From the NCBI GenBank assembly GCA_035634055.1, contig DASQDR010000103.1, positions 1-24,714 of the forward strand: a stretch of 24,714 nucleotides of DNA, written 5' to 3'. The position numbers and the translations under genes are program-made. Under the pieces are notes generated by a model. That model did no database searches. It saw only the letters and a list, made by a program, of their open reading frames with translations, and was not told the DNA's origin. Shown in pieces: positions 16,235 to 22,628 of the stretch. How positions within the stretch are numbered: position 1 is the stretch's first letter; each line of letters opens with the position of its first letter. The stretch is from JAICTV01 sp035634055. GTDB lineage: Bacteria > Planctomycetota > Phycisphaerae > Tepidisphaerales > Tepidisphaeraceae.

Positions 16235-18190
16235 ATGCCCCGTTTCCCGCGCTTCCGTCGCCGCAGCAACACCGTTCGCGCCGCTGGCCCGGTCACGGAG
16301 ATGCTCGAGCGGCGGACAATGATGGCGGCCGGGACCGGGCTCGAACATGGCAAGGGGCAGGGGCTGCACAAGAAGGGCGCCGGCGAAGGCGTCATGTTGA
16401 TGGACGAGGCCGCGCCGCAGCCGTCGGATTACGTGCTCGGATCGAAGTGGTCGCAGCCCGGCGGGCTCGGCAGCTCGGTGAACCTCAGCTACAGCTTCAG
16501 CAACCTGCTCGACGGCGGCCTGCCCGGCGGCCTGACGGCGGCTTCACTGGAATCGGCGATCGAGGAAGCGCTCCAGGTCTGGTCGGCGGTCGCCCCGCTG
16601 AAGTTCGTCGAGCTGGCCGACTCCGGACCGGCTCCGTCCGACACCGGTTACGCCGCCGGCAATACCCCAATCCTCCGTTTCGGGCACCATTACATCGACG
16701 GCAACCCGAATCCCAACACCCTCGCCCACGCCTATTACCCCAGTTCCAATGGCCTCGGCGGCGACCTGCATTTCGACAACGGCAACACCTGGGGCCTGAC
16801 CCCCTCTTCCACCGCCATCGACATGATCGAGGTCGCCACCCACGAGATCGGCCACTCCCTCGGCATCGATCACGAGGAGACCAACGATGCCATCCTCAAC
16901 CCCTACTACGGCCGGCGGTTCAGCGGCCTGGGGTCGGCGTTCCTGCTCCAGGACGACATCAATGCCGTGCAGGCGCAGTACGGCGCGGGCGTGGGCTACG
17001 TGCTGAGCGACGGCGTGCTGCACCTCAGCGGCACCGCCGGCGCCGATGTGCTCGGCGTGGACGCCAGCGGCTCGAACATCGTCCTCTCCCGCGGCGGCTA
17101 CTCGACCACTGTCGCCGCCAACAGCGTCAGTTCGATCGTGGTTAACGCCCGCGGTGGCAACGACGCCATCAGCGTCCTGCGCACCGGCGGCAAGCCGGTC
17201 ACCGTCACCGGCTACACCGGTAACGACGCGCTGACGCTCGGCTCGGCCACCGTCAACCTTGGCGACGCCGCCGGCGCCATCACCTACAACGGCGGCGCCG
17301 GCACCGACGCGCTGTCGCTCAACGACGCCTCCAGCACGTTCACTGGCACCTACCTGCTCGACGCCGGCACCGTCGGCCGGACCGGCTTCGGAGGCGTCGC
17401 TTATTCCCTGAACGAATCACTCGCGGTCAGCACGTCCGACGCCTCCTCGATCGTCAACGTCATCAACACGACCGCGGGCGTGCCGGTGACGCTGTCGGTC
17501 AACGGCGGCGACGACGTGGTCAACGTTTTCGCGACGGCAACCGGCGCGGGCGTCACCGTTCGCACCGGCGCGGGCGCGGACACGCTCAACGTCAACGCCG
17601 ACAACATCGGCACGGCCGGCGTGCTGCTGGACCAGTCCAGCGAGCAAATCGACCTGCTGGCTTTGGGCGCGGGCGGCGCGGTGACGCTGGCGGCAACCCC
17701 CGTCGCAGGCGAGAACGTTCTCGACGTCCGCCAGCTCTCGATCAACGCCGCCGGCAAGCTGGAGTTGAACAACGGCGGGATGATCGTGGACGCCCCTTCG
17801 CCGGCGACGATCGCGATGCTGCAAACGCTGCTGGCCAGCGGCCGCGCGGGCGGCACCTGGCGCGGGAACGGCATCTCCAGCAGCGCCGTCACCGGCACCA
17901 AGCACGCCCTCGGCGTCGCCGGTTCCGCCGAGGCCCTTGGCATCAGCGACCAGCAGACCGGGACCTGGCTCGGCCGCGCGGTCGATGCCACCAGTGCCCT
18001 CGTCCGCTACACGCTGGTCGGCGACGCGACCCTCAACGGCCGGGTGGACGGCGACGACTACCTCCAGACCGACCGCCACGCCGGCCAGGCCACCGGCAAC
18101 CGCTGGTTCAACGGCGACTACAACTACGACGGCCGCGTGAACGGCGACGACTACTTCCTGATCAAGCAGAACTCGTGGGTCGCGATGTAA
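16235..18190 (+). CDS. Matrixin-type (M10) zinc metalloprotease with dockerin-like C-terminus
   Basis: This 651-residue exported protease starts at ATG 16235, preceded by GGAG eight bases upstream. The LExRxLL variant LERRTMMAA is at residues 24-32. The catalytic domain spans about residues 60-260: YVLGSKWSQP and VNLSYSF resemble the matrixin start, and HEIGHSLGIDH gives zinc ligands His203, His207 and His213 with catalytic Glu204. The usual Met-turn (xxMxP) reads DAILNPYY, with Leu221 in place of Met. LLQDDINAVQAQYG closes the domain as in other matrixins. No cysteine-switch propeptide is visible, so latency, if any, is controlled otherwise. Residues about 263-530 are Gly/Asp-rich beta repeats (GTAGADVLGV, ARGGNDAISV, GGAGTDALSL, GAGADTLNV), followed by the most diverged copy of the shared C-terminal module. 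Predicted role: extracellular proteolysis; substrate unknown. Confidence 0.9.
   Translation: MPRFPRFRRRSNTVRAAGPVTEMLERRTMMAAGTGLEHGKGQGLHKKGAGEGVMLMDEAAPQPSDYVLGSKWSQPGGLGSSVNLSYSFSNLLDGGLPGGLTAASLESAIEEALQVWSAVAPLKFVELADSGPAPSDTGYAAGNTPILRFGHHYIDGNPNPNTLAHAYYPSSNGLGGDLHFDNGNTWGLTPSSTAIDMIEVATHEIGHSLGIDHEETNDAILNPYYGRRFSGLGSAFLLQDDINAVQAQYGAGVGYVLSDGVLHLSGTAGADVLGVDASGSNIVLSRGGYSTTVAANSVSSIVVNARGGNDAISVLRTGGKPVTVTGYTGNDALTLGSATVNLGDAAGAITYNGGAGTDALSLNDASSTFTGTYLLDAGTVGRTGFGGVAYSLNESLAVSTSDASSIVNVINTTAGVPVTLSVNGGDDVVNVFATATGAGVTVRTGAGADTLNVNADNIGTAGVLLDQSSEQIDLLALGAGGAVTLAATPVAGENVLDVRQLSINAAGKLELNNGGMIVDAPSPATIAMLQTLLASGRAGGTWRGNGISSSAVTGTKHALGVAGSAEALGISDQQTGTWLGRAVDATSALVRYTLVGDATLNGRVDGDDYLQTDRHAGQATGNRWFNGDYNYDGRVNGDDYFLIKQNSWVAM
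17828..18187 (+). other. Shared C-terminal module, copy 5 (matrixin), diverged
   Basis: The module is recognisable but altered. SGRNGGAWNG becomes SGRAGGTWRG and LGISG.QT..W becomes LGISDQQTGTW. The first calcium loop reads GDATLNGRVDGDDY with Thr at loop position 3, and the second reads GDYNYDGRVNGDDYF. The ending is IKQNSWVAM, without the IDSN segment. Calcium binding by the first loop may be weakened. Confidence 0.75.
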
Positions 18191-18255
18191 TAGGGATGAG
18201 AAATGCCACGCGCGCGACGCCGCGGGCCGGGCACCTGTGTCGCCCTTGGCAGGCG

Positions 18256-18951
18256 CTAGGCAGCGCCCTCACTGGTTCGCGGCAATCCCAGCGTCCGCCC
18301 CAGCGCCAGCTCGATCGCCCGCAGCTCGCGCCGATCCCTGCCCGGCAGCAGCAGGATCGTCCGTCCGTCGCGCAGCGCCAGCGCCAGGTGCCACACGCGC
18401 TGGCCATGCCCGCGGTTGTCCTTGATGGTGCCGCGGCGGGCGAGGAGGCGCGTGATGCGATCGGCCGGGAAATCATACCCGCCGGCGCCGAAGGGACCGT
18501 TGGTTTCGACCCGCAGCCGCCGCGGCGTCGCCGCGATTACCGTCGCCTGTCGACGCCCGGCGCGAATGGCATCGAGCATCACGCCGTAGCGCACCCACGA
18601 CACCAGCAGAACAAGCGCCGCGCAGACGACGGCGAAGAACGCCCACGCCCAGGCCAGCGGCGCGCCGGCGATGCGGTTGGCGCGCAGGCCGAACATGAAG
18701 GTGACGAAGCAGAGGGCCAGCAGCGGCCAACTGGCGACGGCGCCCGACGCCAGCGCGTCCAGCGCCGCCTGCCGCACCACCGCCGCCGGCGGCTCGCCCG
18801 CCGGCACCGTGATCCGCACCGCCTCCCCCTCGTACTCCCGCCGCACGTCGCTGCCCGGCGGCAGGTCATCGTACGCGAGCAACGGCACGAGCGGTGTCAC
18901 GACGAACGATAGGGACCCGGGGGAGAGCCGAGGGAACAGGCGGTGCCGCAC
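18256..18951 (-). CDS. Hypothetical two-TM membrane protein
   Basis: I do not recognise this 231-residue protein. Translation from a GTG at 18951 (complement) covers the whole frame; no early ATG exists, and an in-frame GTG at 18900 would give a shorter form. Residues about 74-89 and 98-120 are hydrophobic and likely span the membrane as a hairpin. The segments before (EGEAVRITVPAG) and after (VIAATPRRLRVE, DRITRLLARRG, VWHLALALRDGRTILLLPG) look like soluble beta-rich domains on the same side. The C-terminal part, with alternating strands and a final helix (RELRAIELALGRTLGL), is reminiscent of PH-like domains of small bacterial membrane proteins, but that is only an impression. It is convergent with the protease gene (65-base gap) and downstream of the lipoprotein gene on the same strand. 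Confidence 0.65.
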   Translation of the reverse strand: MRHRLFPRLSPGSLSFVVTPLVPLLAYDDLPPGSDVRREYEGEAVRITVPAGEPPAAVVRQAALDALASGAVASWPLLALCFVTFMFGLRANRIAGAPLAWAWAFFAVVCAALVLLVSWVRYGVMLDAIRAGRRQATVIAATPRRLRVETNGPFGAGGYDFPADRITRLLARRGTIKDNRGHGQRVWHLALALRDGRTILLLPGRDRRELRAIELALGRTLGLPRTSEGAA

Positions 18952-19074
18952 GCGCGCTCGAACGCTTGGCGGGCACCATCGAAGGTCGAGCCGCGCGGAG
19001 CGTGCCGCCCCGGCACGAAACCCGTTGCTCCGCCCGCGCGATCAGATTGGGTTTGAACTTCCGCCGCGCCCGCC

Positions 19075-19674
19075 CTACTTCTTGATGCGCTTGAAACCAA
19101 ACGCATGCTGGAACTGCTGGTCCGCCCGGCGGTACACGAGGGTCAAGCGCATCTCGCCGCCGGCGCCGTTCCAGTCCCAGTACTGCTGGTCGTCGTCGTA
19201 GACGTACAGGTACCGCGGCTGCGGGTCGGCGAAGTGGCCGTGGTAGTGCGGCCCGCCGCGGAAGTGCCGGCGGCTGCTGATGCCCACGCCGAGGCCCACC
19301 CCAAACCGTGGGCCGGAGTCGTACACCCGCGGCCGCATGGGCGGGAAGATCATCTTGACGAACGCGTGCGGCGCGATGGTCTGACCGCGCAGCGGGCGGC
19401 TCTGGCCCTGCGGGTCGACGACGAAGCTCTGCTCCCCGAGCAGCTCGACCGGGTCGTCTCCCTGGTTGTAGATGCGCACCACAAGCCGGTTGTCCGCCGT
19501 GCGCAGCCGGTAGAGCAGCGGGTCGAGCTCGACCACCTGGTCGCTCTTGGTCCCGATGTGCCGGTTGAGGTCCGGCGGCTGGGTGATCGCGTACTCGTAC
19601 CGCGCGCACCCGGTAAGCAGCGTGAAGGCAAACAAGACAACGGCGGCCGAAACCAAACCTTTCATGGCGGGCAT
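19075..19674 (-). CDS. Lipoprotein of unknown function, His/Gly/Tyr-rich
   Basis: The 199-residue protein has a signal peptide ending in a lipobox, LLTGC, with Cys23 as the predicted lipidated residue. ATG at 19674 or 19665 (complement) are equally possible starts; neither has a strong ribosome binding site. After the lipobox comes a beta-rich region containing DPLLYRLRTADNRLVVRIYN, which suggests an Ig-like or beta-sandwich fold of the kind that handles protein-protein contacts. Next is a loop region rich in Arg, Gly and His (RFGVGLGVGISSRRHFRG, HYHGHF), then YLYVYDDDQQYWDW and MRLTLVYRRADQQFQHAFGF. I cannot name the family. The product is probably anchored on the periplasmic face of a membrane. 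A hairpin separates it from the upstream glycine-zipper gene, so the two may not be cotranscribed. Confidence 0.75.
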   Translation of the reverse strand: MPAMKGLVSAAVVLFAFTLLTGCARYEYAITQPPDLNRHIGTKSDQVVELDPLLYRLRTADNRLVVRIYNQGDDPVELLGEQSFVVDPQGQSRPLRGQTIAPHAFVKMIFPPMRPRVYDSGPRFGVGLGVGISSRRHFRGGPHYHGHFADPQPRYLYVYDDDQQYWDWNGAGGEMRLTLVYRRADQQFQHAFGFKRIKK

Positions 19675-19707
19675 TATCGCACCACGTCGCTTCCTGCACA
19701 GGCGCGA

Positions 19708-19742
19708 AAGCCCGGGGAACGCTTTGAGGGGTCCCCGGGCTT
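19708..19742 (-). terminator. Hairpin terminator after the glycine-zipper lipoprotein gene
   Basis: AAGCCCGGGGA (19708-19718) and TCCCCGGGCTT (19732-19742) form a perfect 11-bp stem with a 13-base loop. It lies 54 bases downstream of the stop of the gene read on the complement from 20426. On that strand the stem is followed by only a short T-run (TTTCGC), so it is a strong hairpin but a weak intrinsic terminator. It lies 33 bases upstream of the next lipoprotein start, so partial read-through is possible. Confidence 0.6.
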
Positions 19743-19796
19743 CGGCTCAACGGAATTATGGTAAAGCTCGATCGTTGCGACGCGCGCGCACCCGCC

Positions 19797-20426
19797 TTAC
19801 CGATCGCGGTCGGTGCGCATGTCTACGTCGGTCTTCTTCTGCTCCTCGCGGGTGGTGTCCGACGCCACGCGCGAGTCGTCGGTGCTGGTGGGGCGCATGT
19901 CGCGCATCGCCTCGATCACCTTGTTGTCCACGCCGCGGTCGCGGAGGTACTTCTCCTGGTCGGCGGTGAGCTGGAAGTACTGCTGCGTGCGGCGGAGGCG
20001 CTTGATCATCTCCGGGTTGCTGAGCCCCGCCTCTTCCATCGCCACCACCTCGTCGAGGGTGACGAAGCCGTCCTCGTTGACGTCGGCGGTAGTGGAAACC
20101 TTAGCCTCTTCGGCGCTGGCGGGATCGGCCTTGGCGCGGTCAGCGGCAGTTTGCGCCTCCTGGCGCATCTCGCCGTCTCCCTTTTTCTTGTCCTTGTCCA
20201 CCTTGGTGCCGACCAGGTACCCGCCGCCCGCGCCGAGGATGCCGCCGATCAGGGCACCGGCTAGGCGGTTGTCCTTGGCGATGGCCGCCCCCGCCGCCGC
20301 GCCGCCCGCGCCGCCGATCACGGCGCCTTGCTCCTTGCTGTTGCCGGGCAGCGACTCGCAGCCGGCGAGCGGCCCGACGAGGCCAATGCTGCCCACCAGC
20401 AGCCACGATGTCGTCCTCTTCCACAT
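19797..20426 (-). CDS. Glycine-zipper lipoprotein with EF-hand loop
   Basis: This 209-residue protein starts at ATG 20426 (complement) with an AAGGAG site seven bases upstream. The signal peptide ends in lipobox LAGC (Cys23). Residues about 34-73 form a glycine zipper (GAVIGGAGGAAAGAAIA, GALIGGILGAGGGY), which in other envelope proteins packs as a membrane-inserted helical hairpin. Residues 115-126 (DVNEDGFVTLDE) are a textbook EF-hand calcium loop with Asp, Asn, Asp, Thr and Glu at positions 1, 3, 5, 9 and 12. Residues about 135-175 (LSNPEMIKRLRR, FQLTADQEKYLRDRGV, VIEAM) resemble a small helical repeat seen after such loops or zippers in other bacterial envelope proteins. The tail is charged and low in complexity. 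Role: outer-envelope structure or calcium-responsive scaffolding (inference). Confidence 0.82.
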   Translation of the reverse strand: MWKRTTSWLLVGSIGLVGPLAGCESLPGNSKEQGAVIGGAGGAAAGAAIAKDNRLAGALIGGILGAGGGYLVGTKVDKDKKKGDGEMRQEAQTAADRAKADPASAEEAKVSTTADVNEDGFVTLDEVVAMEEAGLSNPEMIKRLRRTQQYFQLTADQEKYLRDRGVDNKVIEAMRDMRPTSTDDSRVASDTTREEQKKTDVDMRTDRDR

Positions 20427-20589
20427 AAGCTTGCTCCTTTGCCGTTAGAACCGAACGGTCGAGGTCGCAGGAATGCGAAGCCCGTACCACTCTGCGGTGT
20501 AGGACACGCAGGCAGCCGAGGGGTCGGGAAGAAAAGAAACTGGATGCCCGTATTCCGGCAGGCGGACGCAGCCGTTACGCTCGCGCGTT

Positions 20590-21339
20590 ATGCCCCAATG
20601 CCCTCCGCCACGCCGCTCGCCTTGCCGGGTCTCCCACCGCGCACCGTGCCGGCTTCGCCCCCGCGGGTTCATCCTGTTGTTCGGCACGCGCGAGACCGTT
20701 TCCGACGACGCGACCGTCAGCCCCGTCGCGGCCGTCTGCCCGCAGTGCCGCCAGCGGGCGCAGATCGTCGGCAAGGCGTACCGAACGTGGTTCACGGCCT
20801 TCTTCATCCCGCTCTTCCCGATCAGCGGAGCCCGAAAGTTCTCACAGTGCACGAATTGCGGCACGCAGTTCTCCGTCCCCGCGCAGGAACTGGGCCGGCA
20901 AGTGGCGGCGGCGGAGCAGGGGCAGGGGCAGCGGGCCATCCAGCTTTACAACAGCCTGCGGCACTCGCCCGGCAATTCCGTCACGCTGAACGAGCTGATG
21001 ACGCTGTACGCGTCGATCCAGGAACACGACCAGGCCGTCGCCGCCGCCCGGGAGTTTCCCGCCGCCCTGGAGGCAAGCGAGCAGTGCATGGTCACGCTGG
21101 GGCGGGTCCACCTGGCTAAAAATCAGCACGCCGAGGCGCTCCGGTGGTTTGACGCCGCCGCCGCCCGAAACGAGACGCTGGCCGAGGCGCAGTACTACAA
21201 GGCGGTCGCGCACCTCACCGCCACGCCGCCGAACTACGCCGGCGCCGTCGCGGCCGCCCGGGCGGCACGATCGCACGGCTACCCGCAGGCGGACGAGCTG
21301 CTACGGGAAGCCGAAACCCGCGCCCGCAGCCCGACTTAG
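20590..21339 (+). CDS. Zinc-ribbon and TPR-like protein
   Basis: The frame encodes up to 249 residues from ATG 20590. Homology-like sequence begins only at FILLFGTR (residue 27, base 20668), where zinc-ribbon proteins of this type normally start, so the first 26 residues (Pro/Arg/Cys-rich) may be untranslated. A TTG at 20677 is a possible real start; none of the candidates has a good ribosome binding site. CPQC (Cys50, Cys53) and CTNC (Cys87, Cys90) form the zinc ribbon, separated by the hydrophobic TWFTAFFIPLFPIS typical of the family. Residues about 105-240 are helical and TPR-like (AIQLYNSLRHSP, VTLGRVHLAKNQHAEALRWF, AEAQYYKAVAHL). Likely a small scaffold protein; function unknown. It is divergent from the glycine-zipper gene. 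Confidence 0.75.
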   Translation: MPQCPPPRRSPCRVSHRAPCRLRPRGFILLFGTRETVSDDATVSPVAAVCPQCRQRAQIVGKAYRTWFTAFFIPLFPISGARKFSQCTNCGTQFSVPAQELGRQVAAAEQGQGQRAIQLYNSLRHSPGNSVTLNELMTLYASIQEHDQAVAAAREFPAALEASEQCMVTLGRVHLAKNQHAEALRWFDAAAARNETLAEAQYYKAVAHLTATPPNYAGAVAAARAARSHGYPQADELLREAETRARSPT

Positions 21340-21468
21340 CAGCGACCCCGTCGGGCCGCCCGCAAGATCTGCCCGCCATCGACGCGTTGGCCTGTCCGGA
21401 TCCGCGCCGGCACGACATTTTCTCTTAGGGCAGCAACTCCGGCTGCCCCCCGAGGTATCACCTGTGGC

Positions 21469-21494
21469 CCGGCCGGGGGAGTCCCCCCGGCCGG
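21469..21494 (+). promoter_or_regulatory. GC-rich hairpin in the leader of the two-TM coiled-coil gene
   Basis: CCGGCCGGGGG (21469-21479), loop AGTC, and CCCCCGGCCGG (21484-21494) form a perfect 11-bp, all-G/C stem. It lies 129 bases after the zinc-ribbon gene and ends about 14 bases before the GGGGA ribosome binding site of the next gene. No T-run follows. It could be a factor-dependent terminator for the upstream gene or a leader structure affecting translation of the downstream one. Confidence 0.45.
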
Positions 21495-21522
21495 CAAGCA
21501 CCTCTACCGGGGATTGCCGCTC

Positions 21523-22365
21523 ATGCATGTCGAGGATCTCAAACGCTGGCACTGGGCCTTCGTCGCCATCGTGGTGGGGTTGGCCCTGTCGTACGTCTGG
21601 ACGAGCGTGGAGTGGGACGAGAACTTGCCCACCATCGGGCAGCGCGAGTTCGAGGCCGGGCTGACCATCCCTTACCCGCAGCCGGGGCACCTGGCCAAGG
21701 TGACGGTTCAGCCGCCCATCGACGGGAAGTACAAGGTCGTCGCCGAGCAGATGCGCAACGGCGCCACGGCCGGCGTGATGGACGTGCGCCCGGTCGCCTT
21801 CATCGCCGACACGCCCTACCGGGCGGGCGAGTGGCGCGGCGGCGACGGCGACACCTTCCCGTCGGTGATGGATTACCTCGCCAAGGCGAAGGAGCTCGAC
21901 CCGCAAGTGACGTACGCCTTCGCGTGGTACCGCCAGCCGTGGGCCGTCTACACGCTCTGGACCGGCGCGTCGCTGCTGCTGATCGCCGGCGTCTGGCCGA
22001 GCATCATCAGCCTGATGGTCGGCGCGGGGCTCGGCTTCCACAAGGCCGACAAGGGACCCGAGTACGACCTCGACCGCTTCAAGCGCGAGGCGGACGCCAA
22101 GAAGGCCGCCCCCGCCGGCCCCAGCGCCGCCGATGTCGATCACCTGCGCCAGCTCGAGGAAGAGCTGGAGAAGAAGCTCAAGGCCAAGGAGTTGGGCCTG
22201 CCCATGCCCGAGGACGAGCCGGCCCCCGCGACCACCGCCACCGGCGTGCGCAAGCTCGACGGCGGCCCGCTGGAGGCCGCGACGATCGAGAAGCCGACTG
22301 AAGAACACGAATTCAGAGGCGAATTTTACCCCGTCGACCGCGGGGCGAAGAAGGCGCACGAATAA
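21523..22365 (+). CDS. Hypothetical two-TM protein with cytoplasmic coiled coil
   Basis: I do not recognise this 280-residue protein. ATG 21523 follows a GGGGA site (21509-21513), which favours it over the TTG at 21514. Residues about 10-26 and 143-172 are membrane segments. Between them is a domain of about 115 residues with VTVQPPIDGKYKVV, MDVRPVAFIAD, FPSVMDYLAKAKELDP and YAFAWYRQPW, presumably periplasmic if the N-terminus is inside. After the second segment comes an acidic/basic tail with a short coiled coil (about 203-224, DVDHLRQLEEELEKKLKAKE) and a Pro/Ala-rich end. A hairpin three bases after the stop suggests transcription ends there. The Trp/Tyr-rich first half with two anchors suggests an accessory subunit of a membrane complex, but nothing nearby confirms this. 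Confidence 0.75.
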   Translation: MHVEDLKRWHWAFVAIVVGLALSYVWTSVEWDENLPTIGQREFEAGLTIPYPQPGHLAKVTVQPPIDGKYKVVAEQMRNGATAGVMDVRPVAFIADTPYRAGEWRGGDGDTFPSVMDYLAKAKELDPQVTYAFAWYRQPWAVYTLWTGASLLLIAGVWPSIISLMVGAGLGFHKADKGPEYDLDRFKREADAKKAAPAGPSAADVDHLRQLEEELEKKLKAKELGLPMPEDEPAPATTATGVRKLDGGPLEAATIEKPTEEHEFRGEFYPVDRGAKKAHE

Positions 22366-22368
22366 CGC

Positions 22369-22396
22369 CCGGCGCTACCGCGCCGGCCCTTCCTCT
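22369..22396 (+). terminator. Candidate terminator hairpin after the two-TM coiled-coil gene
   Basis: CCGGCGC (22369-22375), loop TACC, and GCGCCGG (22380-22386) form a perfect 7-bp stem starting three bases after the stop codon. It is followed by the pyrimidine stretch CCCTTCCTCT rather than a pure T-run. The position fits a terminator; the tail is weak. Confidence 0.45.
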
Positions 22397-22492
22397 GCGT
22401 GGCATGGCGCTGCTAGCCCATGGCCATGGACTCACGCGCTCCCGTCGCGGCCGCGAAGTACAACTTGCGGGGCGATCTTTCTTCTTCTGTCC

Positions 22493-22502
22493 CAGTTAAC
22501 TG
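22493..22502 (+). promoter_or_regulatory. Perfect palindrome CAGTTAACTG upstream of the hydrolase gene
   Basis: A 10-bp perfect palindrome lies 22 bases before a possible -35 element, in the only AT-richer stretch of this intergenic gap. A regulator half-site pair is possible. A second perfect palindrome, CCATGGCCATGG, lies at 22418-22429. Neither is matched to a known operator. Confidence 0.25.
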
Positions 22503-22524
22503 ACAAGGCCCGCCAGGTTTTTCC

Positions 22525-22554
22525 TTGCCAAGTTCGGCCTCCGTTTGGTAGTGT
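22525..22554 (+). promoter_or_regulatory. Weak sigma70-like promoter candidate for the hydrolase gene
   Basis: TTGCCA (22525-22530) and TAGTGT (22549-22554) are separated by 18 bases and lie 74 bases upstream of the ATG at 22629, in a locally less GC-rich stretch. The match to consensus is partial, so this is a suggestion only. Confidence 0.25.
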
Positions 22555-22628
22555 CGCCTGCGGAAGTTCATCTCTTACCGGGCGTTTCCGCTCCGGTGCT
22601 CCTACCCTCACACCACTTGGAGGTTGCC

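Noticed and set aside
17023..17640. RTX (haemolysin-type) calcium repeats in the matrixin
   Set aside because: GGND/GAGADTL segments occur singly and irregularly, not as tandem GGxGxDxUx nonapeptides, and there is no RTX-type C-terminal secretion signal.
1..18190. A cellulosome locus
   Set aside because: Dockerin-like loops are present, but no scaffoldin or cohesin domain is visible, and the cargos include an adhesin-like repeat protein, a dehydrogenase and a protease. The tail also differs from classical dockerins.
22366..22628. A small gene or structured RNA in the gap before the GH-like gene
   Set aside because: No convincing start with a ribosome binding site and no multi-stem structure is apparent by eye; the hairpin, palindromes and weak promoter listed account for what stands out.
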